DNA of 64,000 nucleotides from Tolypothrix bouteillei VB521301 (GCF_000760695.4 NZ_JHEG04000001.1:6922395-6986394); one strand, 5' to 3'. Numbered from the stretch's first letter, positions 53,839-63,747 are shown. Program-made: numbers and translations. Notes: a model not told the origin generated them from the letters alone.

Positions 53839-55164
53839 TTATCTCTCTAAATACTTCTTAATACAATGAACCGAACCCAGGTTTTGTACAAAGGGATGAA
53901 AGTCGGTTAATTCGTAAACCTTGAAATCGAGTTCTTCCCAAATGCGCTTGTTTTCCGCATCAATAGGAGCTAAGTCTGCCCAATCACCATGACCATATGT
54001 TGGTAGCCACACGGAGTTACCACTGTTTGCATCTATTTCTATCAAACAGTTGTTAGCGGTAGCATAATACCAGGTACGCACTTTAATATCAACTAGATCT
54101 ACATAGGTGAGCGGCATCGGATTGCGAATCACTTCAAAGCCCCGAGCTTCTAGAGTCTTGGCAACATCATCAAAAATTTCCCCTAGCGAGTGGTCTACAG
54201 GCTCTTGTCCCAAAATTTGATCGGCATAAGTGGGCGAGCCTACCAACAATCGATATTTGCCAGAAGAACTGCGCCCTGCTAGCGAAATAAACATATCGAT
54301 GTGAAATATGGGCTGTTTCTTTCCAGTTCCGGTATATATCTCCTCAGTCCATTCCTCACCGTCGATAGTAATCGGACGTTCTTGCGGTTGAGGAACTGGT
54401 AATTCTGTACCTATGTAAATGAGTTGGCGATTGGAGTCGAAGGTTTTGATGTATAAATTTTTAACAAATTCATCAATATTTTCAACATCTTCGGGGACTA
54501 CAATATTACCTACCTCTTCAATGAGCTTCTTGGTCTCTTCTGGATAATCCGTACCGATGAAAACAAAATCATCTCCAATCAGTACATTGCCACCTTGGAA
54601 ATAAAGAGGAGACTGGATGCTTTGCAGATTGGTTGCTTCTGCTACTAACTCAGCAATCGCCGCATCACCCGATCTTCTAAACACGTGAGGCTCAACTAAG
54701 AAAGATGTACCTTCCGTTGTTGATGTATCTTGGACAACCACGTAAGGGTCTTCAGCCCAAACAAGAAAATTCAAAAAATCAGGTGCTTCTACAATGGTAG
54801 AGCGATCGCTTGCATGAGTGGAATCAAGGGCTGCTAGTAAATCGTTAGTAACGCTTGGATGAGTGAGGATCGTAAATTGAGTTGTTTTAGGTAACTTACG
54901 GAATAAATCTTCGTAAACCTGTTTGTAGCTGAACTCTCCACTAGCATAAGCAGGGTAACAAAAAAGAATATGCTTGAGGGGACCGTGCGCGGTGGAAACA
55001 ATTTTTGGTTCGCGAGGTCCGGGTCTGGCAATCTTGGCGCGTAAATCCGTCTGCACGGATGCACTTCTGGCGATCGCACCCACATCTACATCGGACTTGT
55101 TGCGACGTGCTAGCGTTGCTGGTAATGGAAGAGGATTTTTCCGTATGGGATTGTTTGCAGTCAT
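53839..55164 (-). CDS. Agmatine deiminase/PAD superfamily protein
   Basis: The ATG at 55164 gives 441 aa (a TTG 13 codons earlier is unlikely). The guanidino-group-modifying fold is shown by YFQGGNVLIGDDFVFIG, by IFHIDMFISLAG (His-Asp pair) and by the C-terminal LGSVHCIKKYLER with the probable catalytic Cys. It is longer than standard agmatine deiminases, with an N-terminal basic stretch and an acidic insert (VPEDVENIDEF). The substrate could be agmatine, arginine or a peptidyl-Arg; the sequence does not decide. Confidence 0.75.
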   Translation of the reverse strand: MTANNPIRKNPLPLPATLARRNKSDVDVGAIARSASVQTDLRAKIARPGPREPKIVSTAHGPLKHILFCYPAYASGEFSYKQVYEDLFRKLPKTTQFTILTHPSVTNDLLAALDSTHASDRSTIVEAPDFLNFLVWAEDPYVVVQDTSTTEGTSFLVEPHVFRRSGDAAIAELVAEATNLQSIQSPLYFQGGNVLIGDDFVFIGTDYPEETKKLIEEVGNIVVPEDVENIDEFVKNLYIKTFDSNRQLIYIGTELPVPQPQERPITIDGEEWTEEIYTGTGKKQPIFHIDMFISLAGRSSSGKYRLLVGSPTYADQILGQEPVDHSLGEIFDDVAKTLEARGFEVIRNPMPLTYVDLVDIKVRTWYYATANNCLIEIDANSGNSVWLPTYGHGDWADLAPIDAENKRIWEELDFKVYELTDFHPFVQNLGSVHCIKKYLER

Positions 55165-55367
55165 ATTATTTTTTCGGGAGTTGTAAATTCTAATTTTTCG
55201 CAAGCAAGTTGCAAAAATTGCTACACCAAAATTTTAGACTGCTACGTAAAGTTCTGTTTCTAACGTAAGACTATTTTAAGATAAAGATAATCAGCCATAT
55301 TTATTCTCTCTAGAGTGCGATCTCACAATGCAATAGCTTCGCTAACGGCTCAAGCCAGATTGGCAAT

Positions 55368-56063
55368 TTAACTTAGAGTTTGAGCTAGAATTGGTAAGGT
55401 AATGACAAATTCAGAGCCCTTACCAAGTGTAGAACTCACAGAGAGCGAACCGTTGTGTTTTTCTACTATAATTTGTCGGCTTATTGCCAAACCTAAACCC
55501 GTTCCTTTGCCAACAGCTTTCGTCGTAAATAAATTGTCAAAGATTTTTTGTTTGACTTCTTCACACATCCCAATGCCATTATCAGCAATTACAACTTGAA
55601 TTTGGTTTTCTGTGACTGTCGTTTTAATAAAAATTTTGTTGGAATTAGCGTTAATTTCCTCAAAACTCCGTCCATTATTTGATTCTTCTAATGCATCAAT
55701 GGCATTCGCCAAAATATTCATGAATACCTGATTTAATTGACCGGGGAAACACTCTATTTTGGGCAAAACTCCATACTCAGTTATCACGTCAATGGCGGGG
55801 CGTTGTTCGTTTGCTTTAAGGCGATGTTTGAGAATCAAAATTGTACTATCAATACCCTCGTGGATATTAAACGGTACTTTGTAATCTTTATCAGCACGGG
55901 AGAAAGTCCGTAAACTGGTACTGATATTTTTGAGCCGATCGCACGCGATCGCCATCGCATCCATAACTTTGGGTAAATCTTCTAAACTATAATCCAAGTC
56001 GATTTCATCAGCATGGTTCATGATTTCCTCACTCGGTGATAGTACAGTTTCCTGATAGCAACC
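55368..56063 (-). pseudogene. 5'-truncated histidine kinase (ATPase half only)
   Basis: From an ATG at 56021 it encodes 217 aa with only the later part of the dimerisation region and the HATPase domain (LNQVFMNILANAIDAL, NGIGMCEEVKQ, GTGLGLAISRQI). There is no phosphorylated His, sensor or membrane part. Similarity to kinases of this type continues upstream of the ATG (CYQETVLSPSEEI) until a stop at 56064, so it is a decayed remnant rather than a short gene. It is closely similar to the C-terminal part of the CHASE2 kinase at 34559. A product without His could still bind ATP. Confidence 0.72.
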
Positions 56064-56145
56064 TTAGTCCTTCTTATCAACCAACATGGGATAAAGAATG
56101 CTTTAAGGGTCATCACTAGCATCCATCGCTCTGCTCCCGCAATAT

Positions 56146-56664
56146 TTACAAATGAATGTGGCTAATAATACTTGCTAAATTCATCAAACTTTTCCAAGTC
56201 TTAGTGCCAATCACCCCATCTACCAACAATTCTTTTTCTTCTTGGAATACTTTTACAGCTTGTTCGGTTTTTAAACCAAATTCGCCATCGATAGCTCCAA
56301 AGTAATAACCGTTAAAACCCATGTAATCTTGAACGATGGGAGTAAATTTAAGAACATTTTGAAGCTGAGCAACATCTCTGCTACGGCTACCGTAACGCAA
56401 TAGTGGTAAGTTTAAGCGTTCGCCCAGGTAAAGGGCTTGCCAGGTTTTTAGACCGACAATACCATCGTCTTCCAGAAAAACGCGAAACTGAAAAACTTTA
56501 ACAGCTACTTCAGTAGTTTTACAAAATATACCGTTAACATCTAAGTAATCGATACAATCAAGAAGAGGAACTCTTTTTTTCAGCAGTTCTTGTAATTCTT
56601 CTACTTGTGAACCAGTAGAACCTCGTTTTAAGATAGGTCTGTTAATATAAGTTGAAGCTTGCAT
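56146..56664 (-). CDS. Peptidoglycan-binding domain protein, two repeats
   Basis: From the ATG at 56664, with AAGGAGG six bases upstream, the product has 172 aa. Two PG_binding_1 repeats are visible: LKRGSTGSQVEELQELLKKR to DGIVGLKTWQAL, and LRYGSRSRDVAQLQNVLKFT to DGVIGTKTWKSL. No signal peptide is evident. Such domains bind cell-wall glycan; without a catalytic domain its role is unclear. Confidence 0.85.
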   Translation of the reverse strand: MQASTYINRPILKRGSTGSQVEELQELLKKRVPLLDCIDYLDVNGIFCKTTEVAVKVFQFRVFLEDDGIVGLKTWQALYLGERLNLPLLRYGSRSRDVAQLQNVLKFTPIVQDYMGFNGYYFGAIDGEFGLKTEQAVKVFQEEKELLVDGVIGTKTWKSLMNLASIISHIHL

Positions 56665-56853
56665 TGTAAAGCCTCCTTGAAGAATGCTCAATCAATAAAA
56701 ACTTCAAGGAGATTGTGAGGAAATCCGCATCCTTACCAGTACCCAAAAGAGTAATTTTTCATTTTTACTGTGTCAGGGTGCTCGTCACGCGTGGTAAGGT
56801 TAAATTCCCTTCTCCACAACTACTGTAACAATCTATACAATACGGACAGTTGA

Positions 56854-57852
56854 TTAACTAGCTAAATAGCCGCGCATTTTATCTCCTTGTAGCTGTAACC
56901 GCTTCAAAGCTTGTTTTTCGATCTGTCGTACTCGTTCGCGACTAAGACCCATACGCCGACAAATCTGTTCTAGAGAAAATTCATTTCCATCTGCTAAACC
57001 AAAACGCAAGGTTAATATTTCTCGTTGTTGGGGAGTCAGTTTTGATAATAATTTTTGCAAGTCTTGGCGAAGAGATTCTTGAGCCGCATAGCGATCTGGT
57101 GAAAGTCCTTTATACTCTAGTAACTCCTGAAATTCTGTATTTTGCTCTTCTCCTATTGGTAAGTCTAGAGAAATTGGTGGACGCGCAGATAGTAAATATT
57201 CGCGAATCTGGTTTGGTTGTAAATCCGATGCTAAGGCAATTTCAGTGAAGGTAGGAATGCGACCTAGTTTTTGGGATAACTCACCCTGAATGCGCTTGAT
57301 TTTGTTGAGCCTCTCCGTCATATGAATGGGTAATCGGATTGTGCGCCCTTTGTCTGCGATCGCTCGTGTAATTCCCTGACGAATCCACCAGTAAACATAA
57401 GTTGAGAGCTTGTATCCACGAGTTGGATCGAATTTCTCAATTCCTCTTTCTAAACCCAAAGTTCCTTCTTGAACTAAGTCAAGAAACTCTAAATTTCGCC
57501 TTTGATACTTTTTAGCGATCGCAACAACAAGTCTGAGATTCGCCTGAATCATTTTCTGCTTAGCTTGTTGTCCTTCACGAAGACGTTCTAGCAGAGCTTC
57601 TTCGCTCATATTGGTAGAAACAGCCCACTCTGAAAGAGTCGGTTCTCGTTTTAATTGAACGGTAAGTTTTTGGTTTGCGGACTGCAAAGCCATCCAACGT
57701 TGAACCTGTTTGCTTAAGTTAATTTCTTGTTCGTCGCTAAGTAGAGGAATGCGTCCTATGTCTCGAAGAAAAGCGCCTACTATATCAGTTTTACGAGAAA
57801 ATGAGTCTTGCGTGTGTTGAAGAGAACTTAGTTGAGATGTTGAGATAGACAT
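56854..57852 (-). CDS. RNA polymerase sigma factor, RpoD family group 2
   Basis: The 332-aa protein has sigma-70 regions 1.2 (DIVGAFLRDIGRIPLLSDEQ), 2 (NLRLVVAIAKKYQRRNLEFL, DLVQEGTLGLERGIEKFDPT, KLSTYVYWWIRQGITRAIAD), 3 and 4 (LTPQQREILTLRFGL, SLEQICRRMGLSRERVRQIE). It lacks the long N-terminal region of the housekeeping factor, so it is a group 2 (SigB/C/D/E-type) factor for stress or nutrient response. No anti-sigma gene is adjacent. Confidence 0.93.
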   Translation of the reverse strand: MSISTSQLSSLQHTQDSFSRKTDIVGAFLRDIGRIPLLSDEQEINLSKQVQRWMALQSANQKLTVQLKREPTLSEWAVSTNMSEEALLERLREGQQAKQKMIQANLRLVVAIAKKYQRRNLEFLDLVQEGTLGLERGIEKFDPTRGYKLSTYVYWWIRQGITRAIADKGRTIRLPIHMTERLNKIKRIQGELSQKLGRIPTFTEIALASDLQPNQIREYLLSARPPISLDLPIGEEQNTEFQELLEYKGLSPDRYAAQESLRQDLQKLLSKLTPQQREILTLRFGLADGNEFSLEQICRRMGLSRERVRQIEKQALKRLQLQGDKMRGYLAS

Positions 57853-57940
57853 GATTCGTTAAGTCTTTATTGAACAAATTTAAGCTAAATTATCCAAACT
57901 TAATCTTGAGAGCATACACATCTAATTGCTATAACTAAAT

Positions 57941-59194
57941 CTACCCTTCCTGCTGAGTATTGGGTAACGCTCCTGGTTTGACGCTGAGATTGAGAGTCTG
58001 ACCGTTACGGCGAATTTCTAATTGTAGATTGCTCCCAATAGATGTCTCTTCTACAGTTTGTTGCAGTCTGTCCGCTTTATTTATAGATTCATTATTAACC
58101 TTTACAATCACATCACCTGCACGAATTCCGCCTTTGGCTGCAGGCGATTCAGGAACAACCTTAACAACTAATACACCTTGAGATTCGTCAACACTAAGAG
58201 GGGCATTAGGATTGTTGTTAATTTGTTGTTTTAATTCTGGTGTTAACGTCATCATTTGAACACCTAAATAAGCGTGTTCGACTTTACCTTTAGCGATTAA
58301 TTGATTGGCAATATGTTTGGCGGTATTGATTGGAATTGCAAAGCCCAAACCTTGAGCATTTTGAATGATAGCAGTGTTCATACCGATGGCTTGTCCTTGG
58401 GCGTTGAGCAAGGGTCCACCTGAATTACCGGGATTAATAGCTGCGTCCGTTTGAATAAAGTTAACTCGCTCGGTAGGGACTCCTACTTGAGAACTAGAGC
58501 GACCCGTAGCACTAATAATACCTTCCGTAACCGTATTATCCAAACCCAAAGGGTTACCAATAGCTATAGCCCATTCTCCTGGCTTGAGTTGCTCGGAGTT
58601 TCCTAGCGGGATTGTCGGTAAGTTATTAGCTTTAATTCTGACAACAGCAACATCGGTAACTGGATCGCTACCCACGACCTGACCTTTAAAGGTACGTCCA
58701 TCCTTTAAGGTGACTGTGACAGTGTCTGCTTCATTCACCACATGAGCGTTAGTCAAAATTTCACCGTTAGGATTCATGATAAAACCGGAACCAACTCCTT
58801 GAACAGTTTCTTGTGATGGACGGGAGGGAACTTCAGAGCCAAAAAATTCCCGGAAAAAGGGATCGTTAAAAATATCAGATGCGGGACGTTTGACTGTGTG
58901 ACTTGAATCAATCCGCACTACTGCAGAACCAATGCGATCGACAACTTCTGTGATAAAGTTAGAAGCCCGAGCAGTTGCTAAGTTATCTGGTGGATTTTGA
59001 GTCACTGCTAGTGCTGCTTGTTGTGGTTGCAGTAAGTGCATACCTGTAACTGTAATTCCCGATCCCGCTAAAACCAATGCTAAACCCAGGTAACTCATCG
59101 GTTTTTTCCAGTTACGTCTATTCACATCACGATTTGCAGTGGAGTCAATGTTCTGTTCATCGTTATCTTGAAAATTATGTTTTGAAGTGTTCAT
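57941..59194 (-). CDS. HtrA/Deg family serine protease (HhoA/HhoB/HtrA type)
   Basis: The 417-aa protein has a membrane anchor (YLGLALVLAGSGITVTGMHL), a trypsin-like domain with the triad H151 (TNAHVV), D181 (TDVAVVRI) and S258 (NPGNSGGPLL), and one PDZ domain (VVPESPAAKGGIRAGDVIVK). It degrades or chaperones misfolded proteins in the periplasm or lumen. All catalytic residues are present. It is 88 bases upstream of the sigma factor gene on the same strand, and the two may be linked in stress response. Confidence 0.94.
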   Translation of the reverse strand: MNTSKHNFQDNDEQNIDSTANRDVNRRNWKKPMSYLGLALVLAGSGITVTGMHLLQPQQAALAVTQNPPDNLATARASNFITEVVDRIGSAVVRIDSSHTVKRPASDIFNDPFFREFFGSEVPSRPSQETVQGVGSGFIMNPNGEILTNAHVVNEADTVTVTLKDGRTFKGQVVGSDPVTDVAVVRIKANNLPTIPLGNSEQLKPGEWAIAIGNPLGLDNTVTEGIISATGRSSSQVGVPTERVNFIQTDAAINPGNSGGPLLNAQGQAIGMNTAIIQNAQGLGFAIPINTAKHIANQLIAKGKVEHAYLGVQMMTLTPELKQQINNNPNAPLSVDESQGVLVVKVVPESPAAKGGIRAGDVIVKVNNESINKADRLQQTVEETSIGSNLQLEIRRNGQTLNLSVKPGALPNTQQEG

Positions 59195-59314
59195 AAGCTA
59201 AAAATCTCTGAGTTTTGCAGTTCTTCATCTTATAAATCTGCGTCTTTAAAGATAAGAAGTAATTGTAAAGAACTTGGAAAGATTGTTGAAAGCAGGAAAA
59301 TTAGAGAATAGAGA

Positions 59315-60187
59315 TTAGGGGTCAACGACAGGAGAACTCGGGGTTCTCACAAAATGGGGAGCGGGGGTAGAGGGATTTGTATAACTGGTTTTGAGAAAAA
59401 CATCTTCAAGGTTGTCCATCTCCTGAAGCAAAGGAGGAGTTAGATGGCTGTACTCCGCAGCTGAAGAAGCTACCTCAACACGGTCGATCAACTTATCAAA
59501 CTTCTGTGCTCGATCGATTCCCCCACGAACCAAAATAGACGGACGTACTGTATACCATGTAAGACGCATGTGATTAGCTGTTTTATGCAACCAAGCTTTG
59601 TTCCCTGTTGGTGTCCAAATTTCTAATTCGCGACCGTAGTAGTTAAGCTGTGTTACCTCAAGAGGAACTCTTGGCTGAAAGTGCGTTACGAACGTAGCAG
59701 CAATCAGAGTGATTTGATTGGCATAATGCATTGCAGTTAGGCGATCTCGAACTGCAATCGTTCCTTTAAGGGAAGCAATTTTGGAATTTAGCTTTGCCAG
59801 TTGTGATTTTTCACCGTTAATTTCATGATTCATACCTTGTGCTGAATCTTCTAAGAAGAATAAATTCTCTGTCGCACGTTGCCAGTCTTTTGCTTTAACA
59901 GTACTGTATACTATTTTACTGTAGTGACTGACCTTACTTAAGGAAACAGGGATAGGATTTTTGTTGGGTTCGGGTTCGCTCTGTCTGGATGAATCTGGTT
60001 TTTCTTCAACCTCGTTGAGATAGGAAGTGCTAGCTCTACTTTGAGCAGTTAAGAAACTGTTATCATGCTGGGGCATAATGGCAACAGGTTGCGGAGATTT
60101 GCTTGCATCATTCGTTTTTAATAACTCACTTATGCCTAAACCAAGCAATAATGAACCAATGAGAATAGTTTTGGTTGAAGTGTTCAT
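59315..60187 (-). CDS. Membrane-anchored protein of unknown function
   Basis: From the ATG at 60187 it has 290 aa (an upstream reading adds 30 unconvincing residues). It has a short hydrophobic start (ILIGSLLLGLGISELL), a low-complexity Ser/Pro/Glu linker and a mainly helical domain (VSHYSKIVYSTVKAKDWQRA, RLTAMHYANQITLIAATFVT). No domain is recognised. It is followed by htrA on the same strand (120 bases), which suggests an envelope role, and is divergent from a small secreted gene. Confidence 0.6.
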   Translation of the reverse strand: MNTSTKTILIGSLLLGLGISELLKTNDASKSPQPVAIMPQHDNSFLTAQSRASTSYLNEVEEKPDSSRQSEPEPNKNPIPVSLSKVSHYSKIVYSTVKAKDWQRATENLFFLEDSAQGMNHEINGEKSQLAKLNSKIASLKGTIAVRDRLTAMHYANQITLIAATFVTHFQPRVPLEVTQLNYYGRELEIWTPTGNKAWLHKTANHMRLTWYTVRPSILVRGGIDRAQKFDKLIDRVEVASSAAEYSHLTPPLLQEMDNLEDVFLKTSYTNPSTPAPHFVRTPSSPVVDP

Positions 60188-60397
60188 GGTTATAAATGTT
60201 TGGGCAAAAACCTTAAGATATACAAAATTTGTCAAGAACTTGGGAAGATTTTGAGTGGAGTGACAAATGGCAACCAAAGCGAGGGATATTAAAAAAATTG
60301 AGAGATGCCATTAAATCTTTCCGAGTTCTTCACTTTTACCTTATACATTAACCACATCAAGACAAACAACCCAGAGAACAGAGAAGTTTTGAAAACC

Positions 60398-60691
60398 ATG
60401 AAAACTACAACTAAAAATGTTTTTGCTCTTGGTCTAATGAGTCTTTTAAGTCTTAGCTTAATGTCACAAGGTGCTTTCGCCGCTCAAGCTCAGACTGCAA
60501 ACTCAAAGAACGACAAAGCAAATCCAACAGTCAATAATGTTCATAAAACTACACAGCCTTCTCTAAAGAAAAAGAAATCTCAACAACACGCCAAAAAATC
60601 TGCAAGTAATACAAATTCCAAGACTACAACTACCAAAGAAGAGACAGGTACTAATGTAGTAAAAACACCAACAACTCCTAACAAGAAGTAA
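60398..60691 (+). CDS. Small secreted Lys/Thr-rich protein
   Basis: The ATG at 60398 starts MKTTTKNVFALGLMSLLSLS, a good signal peptide with probable cut after GAFA. The mature 70 residues are low complexity, rich in Lys, Thr, Asn and Ser (KKKKSQQHAKKSASNTNSK). An upstream in-frame reading (60305) would put the signal inside and is rejected. Function unknown; the basic disordered tail may bind wall polymers. Confidence 0.6.
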   Translation: MKTTTKNVFALGLMSLLSLSLMSQGAFAAQAQTANSKNDKANPTVNNVHKTTQPSLKKKKSQQHAKKSASNTNSKTTTTKEETGTNVVKTPTTPNKK

Positions 60692-60817
60692 ATTTAGTAA
60701 TTATATCAATTTTTCTAATGAAGCAAACAACAGCTTGATTTCACGATTTCAGTTTTTCTCCTCTTACTAGGGAATTTTCTACATAGTAGAGAAATTCTCA
60801 CCCCACATCTTATTTAG

Positions 60818-60854
60818 GTTGGGTTTTATCTCTTGATTAAACCCAACTTTTTTT
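60818..60854 (+). terminator. Rho-independent terminator just ahead of a start codon
   Basis: GTTGGGTTT and AAACCCAAC pair around a 12-base loop and are followed by seven T. It ends only seven bases before the ATG of the deacetylase gene. It is well placed to end the small secreted gene's transcript, but it would also sit in the deacetylase leader. Confidence 0.75.
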
Positions 60855-60861
60855 AATTCAA

Positions 60862-61776
60862 ATGAAAAGCCAAAAAATTATTCTATCCCCAAAAATTTTA
60901 TCGCTTATACTTCTAATTATATTAGGTGTTGTAGCTCCCAGTCTTCTATTAAATATCAAAAACAAGTATTTTTATAGTATTCTAAGTGACCTAGCTATTC
61001 CACAAAATACTAACAACACTCAGTTATTATCTAAATCGCTTCCTAATAGTTTAAGTACAACAAAATTAAATAATTTCCAGCCAGATGTTAAATCGAAGGT
61101 TGTGACACTGACAGTTCCACCCCAATTTTCTGGAGCCATTGTTTACCAGGCAAAATTGCTTAACAAGGAGAAATATATTGCCTTGACTTTTGATGATGGA
61201 CCTTGGTTGAATTCCACTGCTGGTATCCTTAAAATTCTCCATCAAAACAATGTAAAAGGAACTTTTTTTGTTTTAGGAAGAAATATTCAGCAATACCCCA
61301 AGCTAGCAATGCAGATTGTAGCAGAAGGTCATGCGATCGGGAACCATACTTGGCATCACTGGTATCATTTTCTCAATCAGCAAACAGCTGCATTTGAAAT
61401 CGATCGCACAGCCAATTTAATTTCTCAAATCACTGGTATGTCAACAACATTATTTCGTCCACCAGGCGGAATACTCAGTAATGGTCCTGCTGCTTATGCT
61501 AGAAAGAAAAACTATACTATTGTGATGTGGTCTGATGACTCTCAAGATTACAGACGCCCTTCTGTCAACACCTTAGTTAACAGAGTCTTAAAACAGGCAA
61601 AACCTGGTGGTATTGTACTTATGCATGATGGTGGTGGAAATCGAGCTAGAACTGTAGCAGCCTTACCGCAAATTATTAGTCAATTAAAACAACGAGGTTA
61701 CAGCTTTGTCACAATTCCCGAGCTTCTAGAAATACAGAGCAAGGAACAAAATTTACAAACCTCTAAACTCAACTAA
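60862..61776 (+). CDS. Polysaccharide deacetylase (NodB domain)
   Basis: The 304-aa protein has an N-terminal membrane anchor (ILSLILLIILGVVAPSLLLN) and a NodB domain. The metal and catalytic motifs are LTFDDGPW (TFDDGP), GHAIGNHTWHHWYH (H-x3-H) and FRPPGGILS, with a late VLMHDGGGNR. It should remove acetyl groups from wall or extracellular glycan outside the cell. The ATG is seven bases after a terminator-like T run and has no ribosome binding site, so the true start may be further in, for example before the NodB domain. It overlaps the convergent kinase gene by eight bases. Confidence 0.88.
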   Translation: MKSQKIILSPKILSLILLIILGVVAPSLLLNIKNKYFYSILSDLAIPQNTNNTQLLSKSLPNSLSTTKLNNFQPDVKSKVVTLTVPPQFSGAIVYQAKLLNKEKYIALTFDDGPWLNSTAGILKILHQNNVKGTFFVLGRNIQQYPKLAMQIVAEGHAIGNHTWHHWYHFLNQQTAAFEIDRTANLISQITGMSTTLFRPPGGILSNGPAAYARKKNYTIVMWSDDSQDYRRPSVNTLVNRVLKQAKPGGIVLMHDGGGNRARTVAALPQIISQLKQRGYSFVTIPELLEIQSKEQNLQTSKLN

Positions 61777-63004
61777 CCGGAAGGCGAACAGTAAAACAGC
61801 TACCAACACCTAGCTGACTTGTAACAGCAATTGAGCCTTCATGATTTTGGACAATTGCTCGGACAATAGATAATCCCAATCCAGATCCACCACCGTGATA
61901 CGAGCGGGAAGTATCAGCTCGCCAAAACCGCTCAAAAATTTTTTCAAGGTTTTCAGGTGCAATTCCTACACCTGTATCCTGCACTTTCACCAATATATGA
62001 GAGCCTGTACGGTGAGCTTTAATTTCGATTTTGCCTCCATCAGGCGTATAATGCAGTGCATTGGCTACTAGATTGGTAAAAAGTCGCATCAGTTGTATGC
62101 CATCACCTAGCAAGTACAAATGAGGAGCACCTATTGCATATTGTAAATGAATTTGTTTACTCTCAGCTTCAGGTTTATATTGCAGTATTAAGTTCTCCAA
62201 AATTTCCGCTAAATTGACTGTATCTTTTTTTTTATTGGGAATTTTGTCAGTTCGTGCTAAAAATAGTAAATCTTCTGTGAGAGCAGACATTTGTTGAGTA
62301 GCACTAACAATTGCTTGAAATTTATCTACATCTCCTTCTCGCATCCCTTCTGAATACTTTAATGCTACCGTTGCATTACTTTTAATTGCCATTAAAGGAC
62401 TGCGGAGTTCGTGAGAAGCATCAGCAGTAAATTGTTTAAGTCTCTGAAAACTATCTTCAATTGGTTGCATTGCTTGACGAGTTAATAGAACTCCACCAAC
62501 ACTGCTTAAAATAATAGCAATCAGAATTCCTCCTGTTAGCCCCCAATCTAATTTATTTAAAGTCGCATTAAAATCATTGAGAGACTGGCTTGCTCTTACA
62601 TAGCCAATGAGCTTTCCATCATCACTTCCAATAATAGGTAAAGTCACGGCTTGAATATTTTTTTCCTCTGTTTGAATGTTTATGGTGCGATTCATAGCAA
62701 GAGGTAAGTTAAGAACATCTTCTCCCTGCTGATCGATCAAACGACCTTTTGTATCAAACCATTGTAATGCTTGATGTCGAGCAGTAATGTTGAGTATAGA
62801 GAATTCATTTTCTATGTTTACATGACCATTTTCAAATCTTGCATTAGCAGCAGCGCCCTCTCCTAAGTCAATCAGTTTGTCAGTCAATTCTTGAGTTAAA
62901 CTGCGAGTAAAAAAAACACGAACGGCTATTGCAAAACATCCCAAGATTAATGCAAGAACAACCATGTAAGATAACAATAAACGATATCTTATTTGACCAA
63001 ACAT
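61769..63004 (-). CDS. Sensor histidine kinase
   Basis: The 411-aa kinase has two membrane helices (LLLSYMVVLALILGCFAIAV and GGILIAIILSSVGGVLL) around a 130-residue outer sensor region. A short HAMP-like link, the dimerisation box ADASHELRSPLMAIKSNATV with H198 and the HATPase domain follow (LMRLFTNLVANALHYTPDGG, DTGVGIAPENLEKIFERFWR, GGSGLGLSIV). It pairs with the response regulator 50 bases upstream. The stimulus is unknown. Confidence 0.92.
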   Translation of the reverse strand: MFGQIRYRLLLSYMVVLALILGCFAIAVRVFFTRSLTQELTDKLIDLGEGAAANARFENGHVNIENEFSILNITARHQALQWFDTKGRLIDQQGEDVLNLPLAMNRTINIQTEEKNIQAVTLPIIGSDDGKLIGYVRASQSLNDFNATLNKLDWGLTGGILIAIILSSVGGVLLTRQAMQPIEDSFQRLKQFTADASHELRSPLMAIKSNATVALKYSEGMREGDVDKFQAIVSATQQMSALTEDLLFLARTDKIPNKKKDTVNLAEILENLILQYKPEAESKQIHLQYAIGAPHLYLLGDGIQLMRLFTNLVANALHYTPDGGKIEIKAHRTGSHILVKVQDTGVGIAPENLEKIFERFWRADTSRSYHGGGSGLGLSIVRAIVQNHEGSIAVTSQLGVGSCFTVRLPVS

Positions 63005-63054
63005 AAATACTGATAGAACTCCTATAGCAAATTGATTGCCCGGTCCCCCAATAG

Positions 63055-63747
63055 CTAATCTACAGCCTCTATTTTTACGTCAGATAAACGGTATCCAATA
63101 CCATATACTGTTTCAATCAAGCTTTCAGAACCTCCTGCATCTTTCAACTTTTTACGCAAGTTTTTTATGTGAGTTTTTACTGTATCTTCTCCAGAAAATT
63201 TGTCGAAACTCCACAATTTGTTTAGAATTACAGAACGAGTTAAAACTTGACTGGGATTTCTCATAAAACATTCTAATATCATATATTCTTTAGGTGTAAG
63301 TGAGAGTAAGTTATCTAGATAAGTCGCAGTACAACTACTAGGATCGAGTTTTAGATTGCCATGAACTAATACTGGTTGACGAGTTTCTGGAATTCTCCGA
63401 AATAAAGCTCGGATTCGTGCTGCTAATTCTTCTAATTCAAATGGTTTAACTAAATAATCATCAGCACCCGCATCTAACCCAATTACTTTATCTGCAGTGG
63501 TATCTCGTGCTGTCATCATCAAGATGAGAGAATTGCATTTAGCAGCACGCAAACGTTTACATAAACTAATTCCATCTAGTTTAGGTAACATCAAATCTAA
63601 TAAAATAAGATCGTATTGGGTAGATTGCGAGTATTCCCAACCCTCTATTCCATCACAGGCTACATCGACTACGTAATGCTGGTGTTTCAAATCTTCTGCA
63701 ACGGGTTTGGCAATGCGATCGTCGTCTTCCACAATTAAAATTCTCAT
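63055..63747 (-). CDS. OmpR-family response regulator
   Basis: The 230-aa protein has a receiver domain (MRILIVEDDDRIAKP; phospho-acceptor D51 in YDLILLDLMLPK; the conserved Lys in DDYLVKPFE) and a C-terminal winged helix (SLTPKEYMILECFMRNPSQV, VKTHIKNLRKKLK, IETVYGIGYRLSD). It is the first gene of a two-gene unit with the sensor kinase and will bind promoter DNA when phosphorylated. Confidence 0.94.
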   Translation of the reverse strand: MRILIVEDDDRIAKPVAEDLKHQHYVVDVACDGIEGWEYSQSTQYDLILLDLMLPKLDGISLCKRLRAAKCNSLILMMTARDTTADKVIGLDAGADDYLVKPFELEELAARIRALFRRIPETRQPVLVHGNLKLDPSSCTATYLDNLLSLTPKEYMILECFMRNPSQVLTRSVILNKLWSFDKFSGEDTVKTHIKNLRKKLKDAGGSESLIETVYGIGYRLSDVKIEAVD

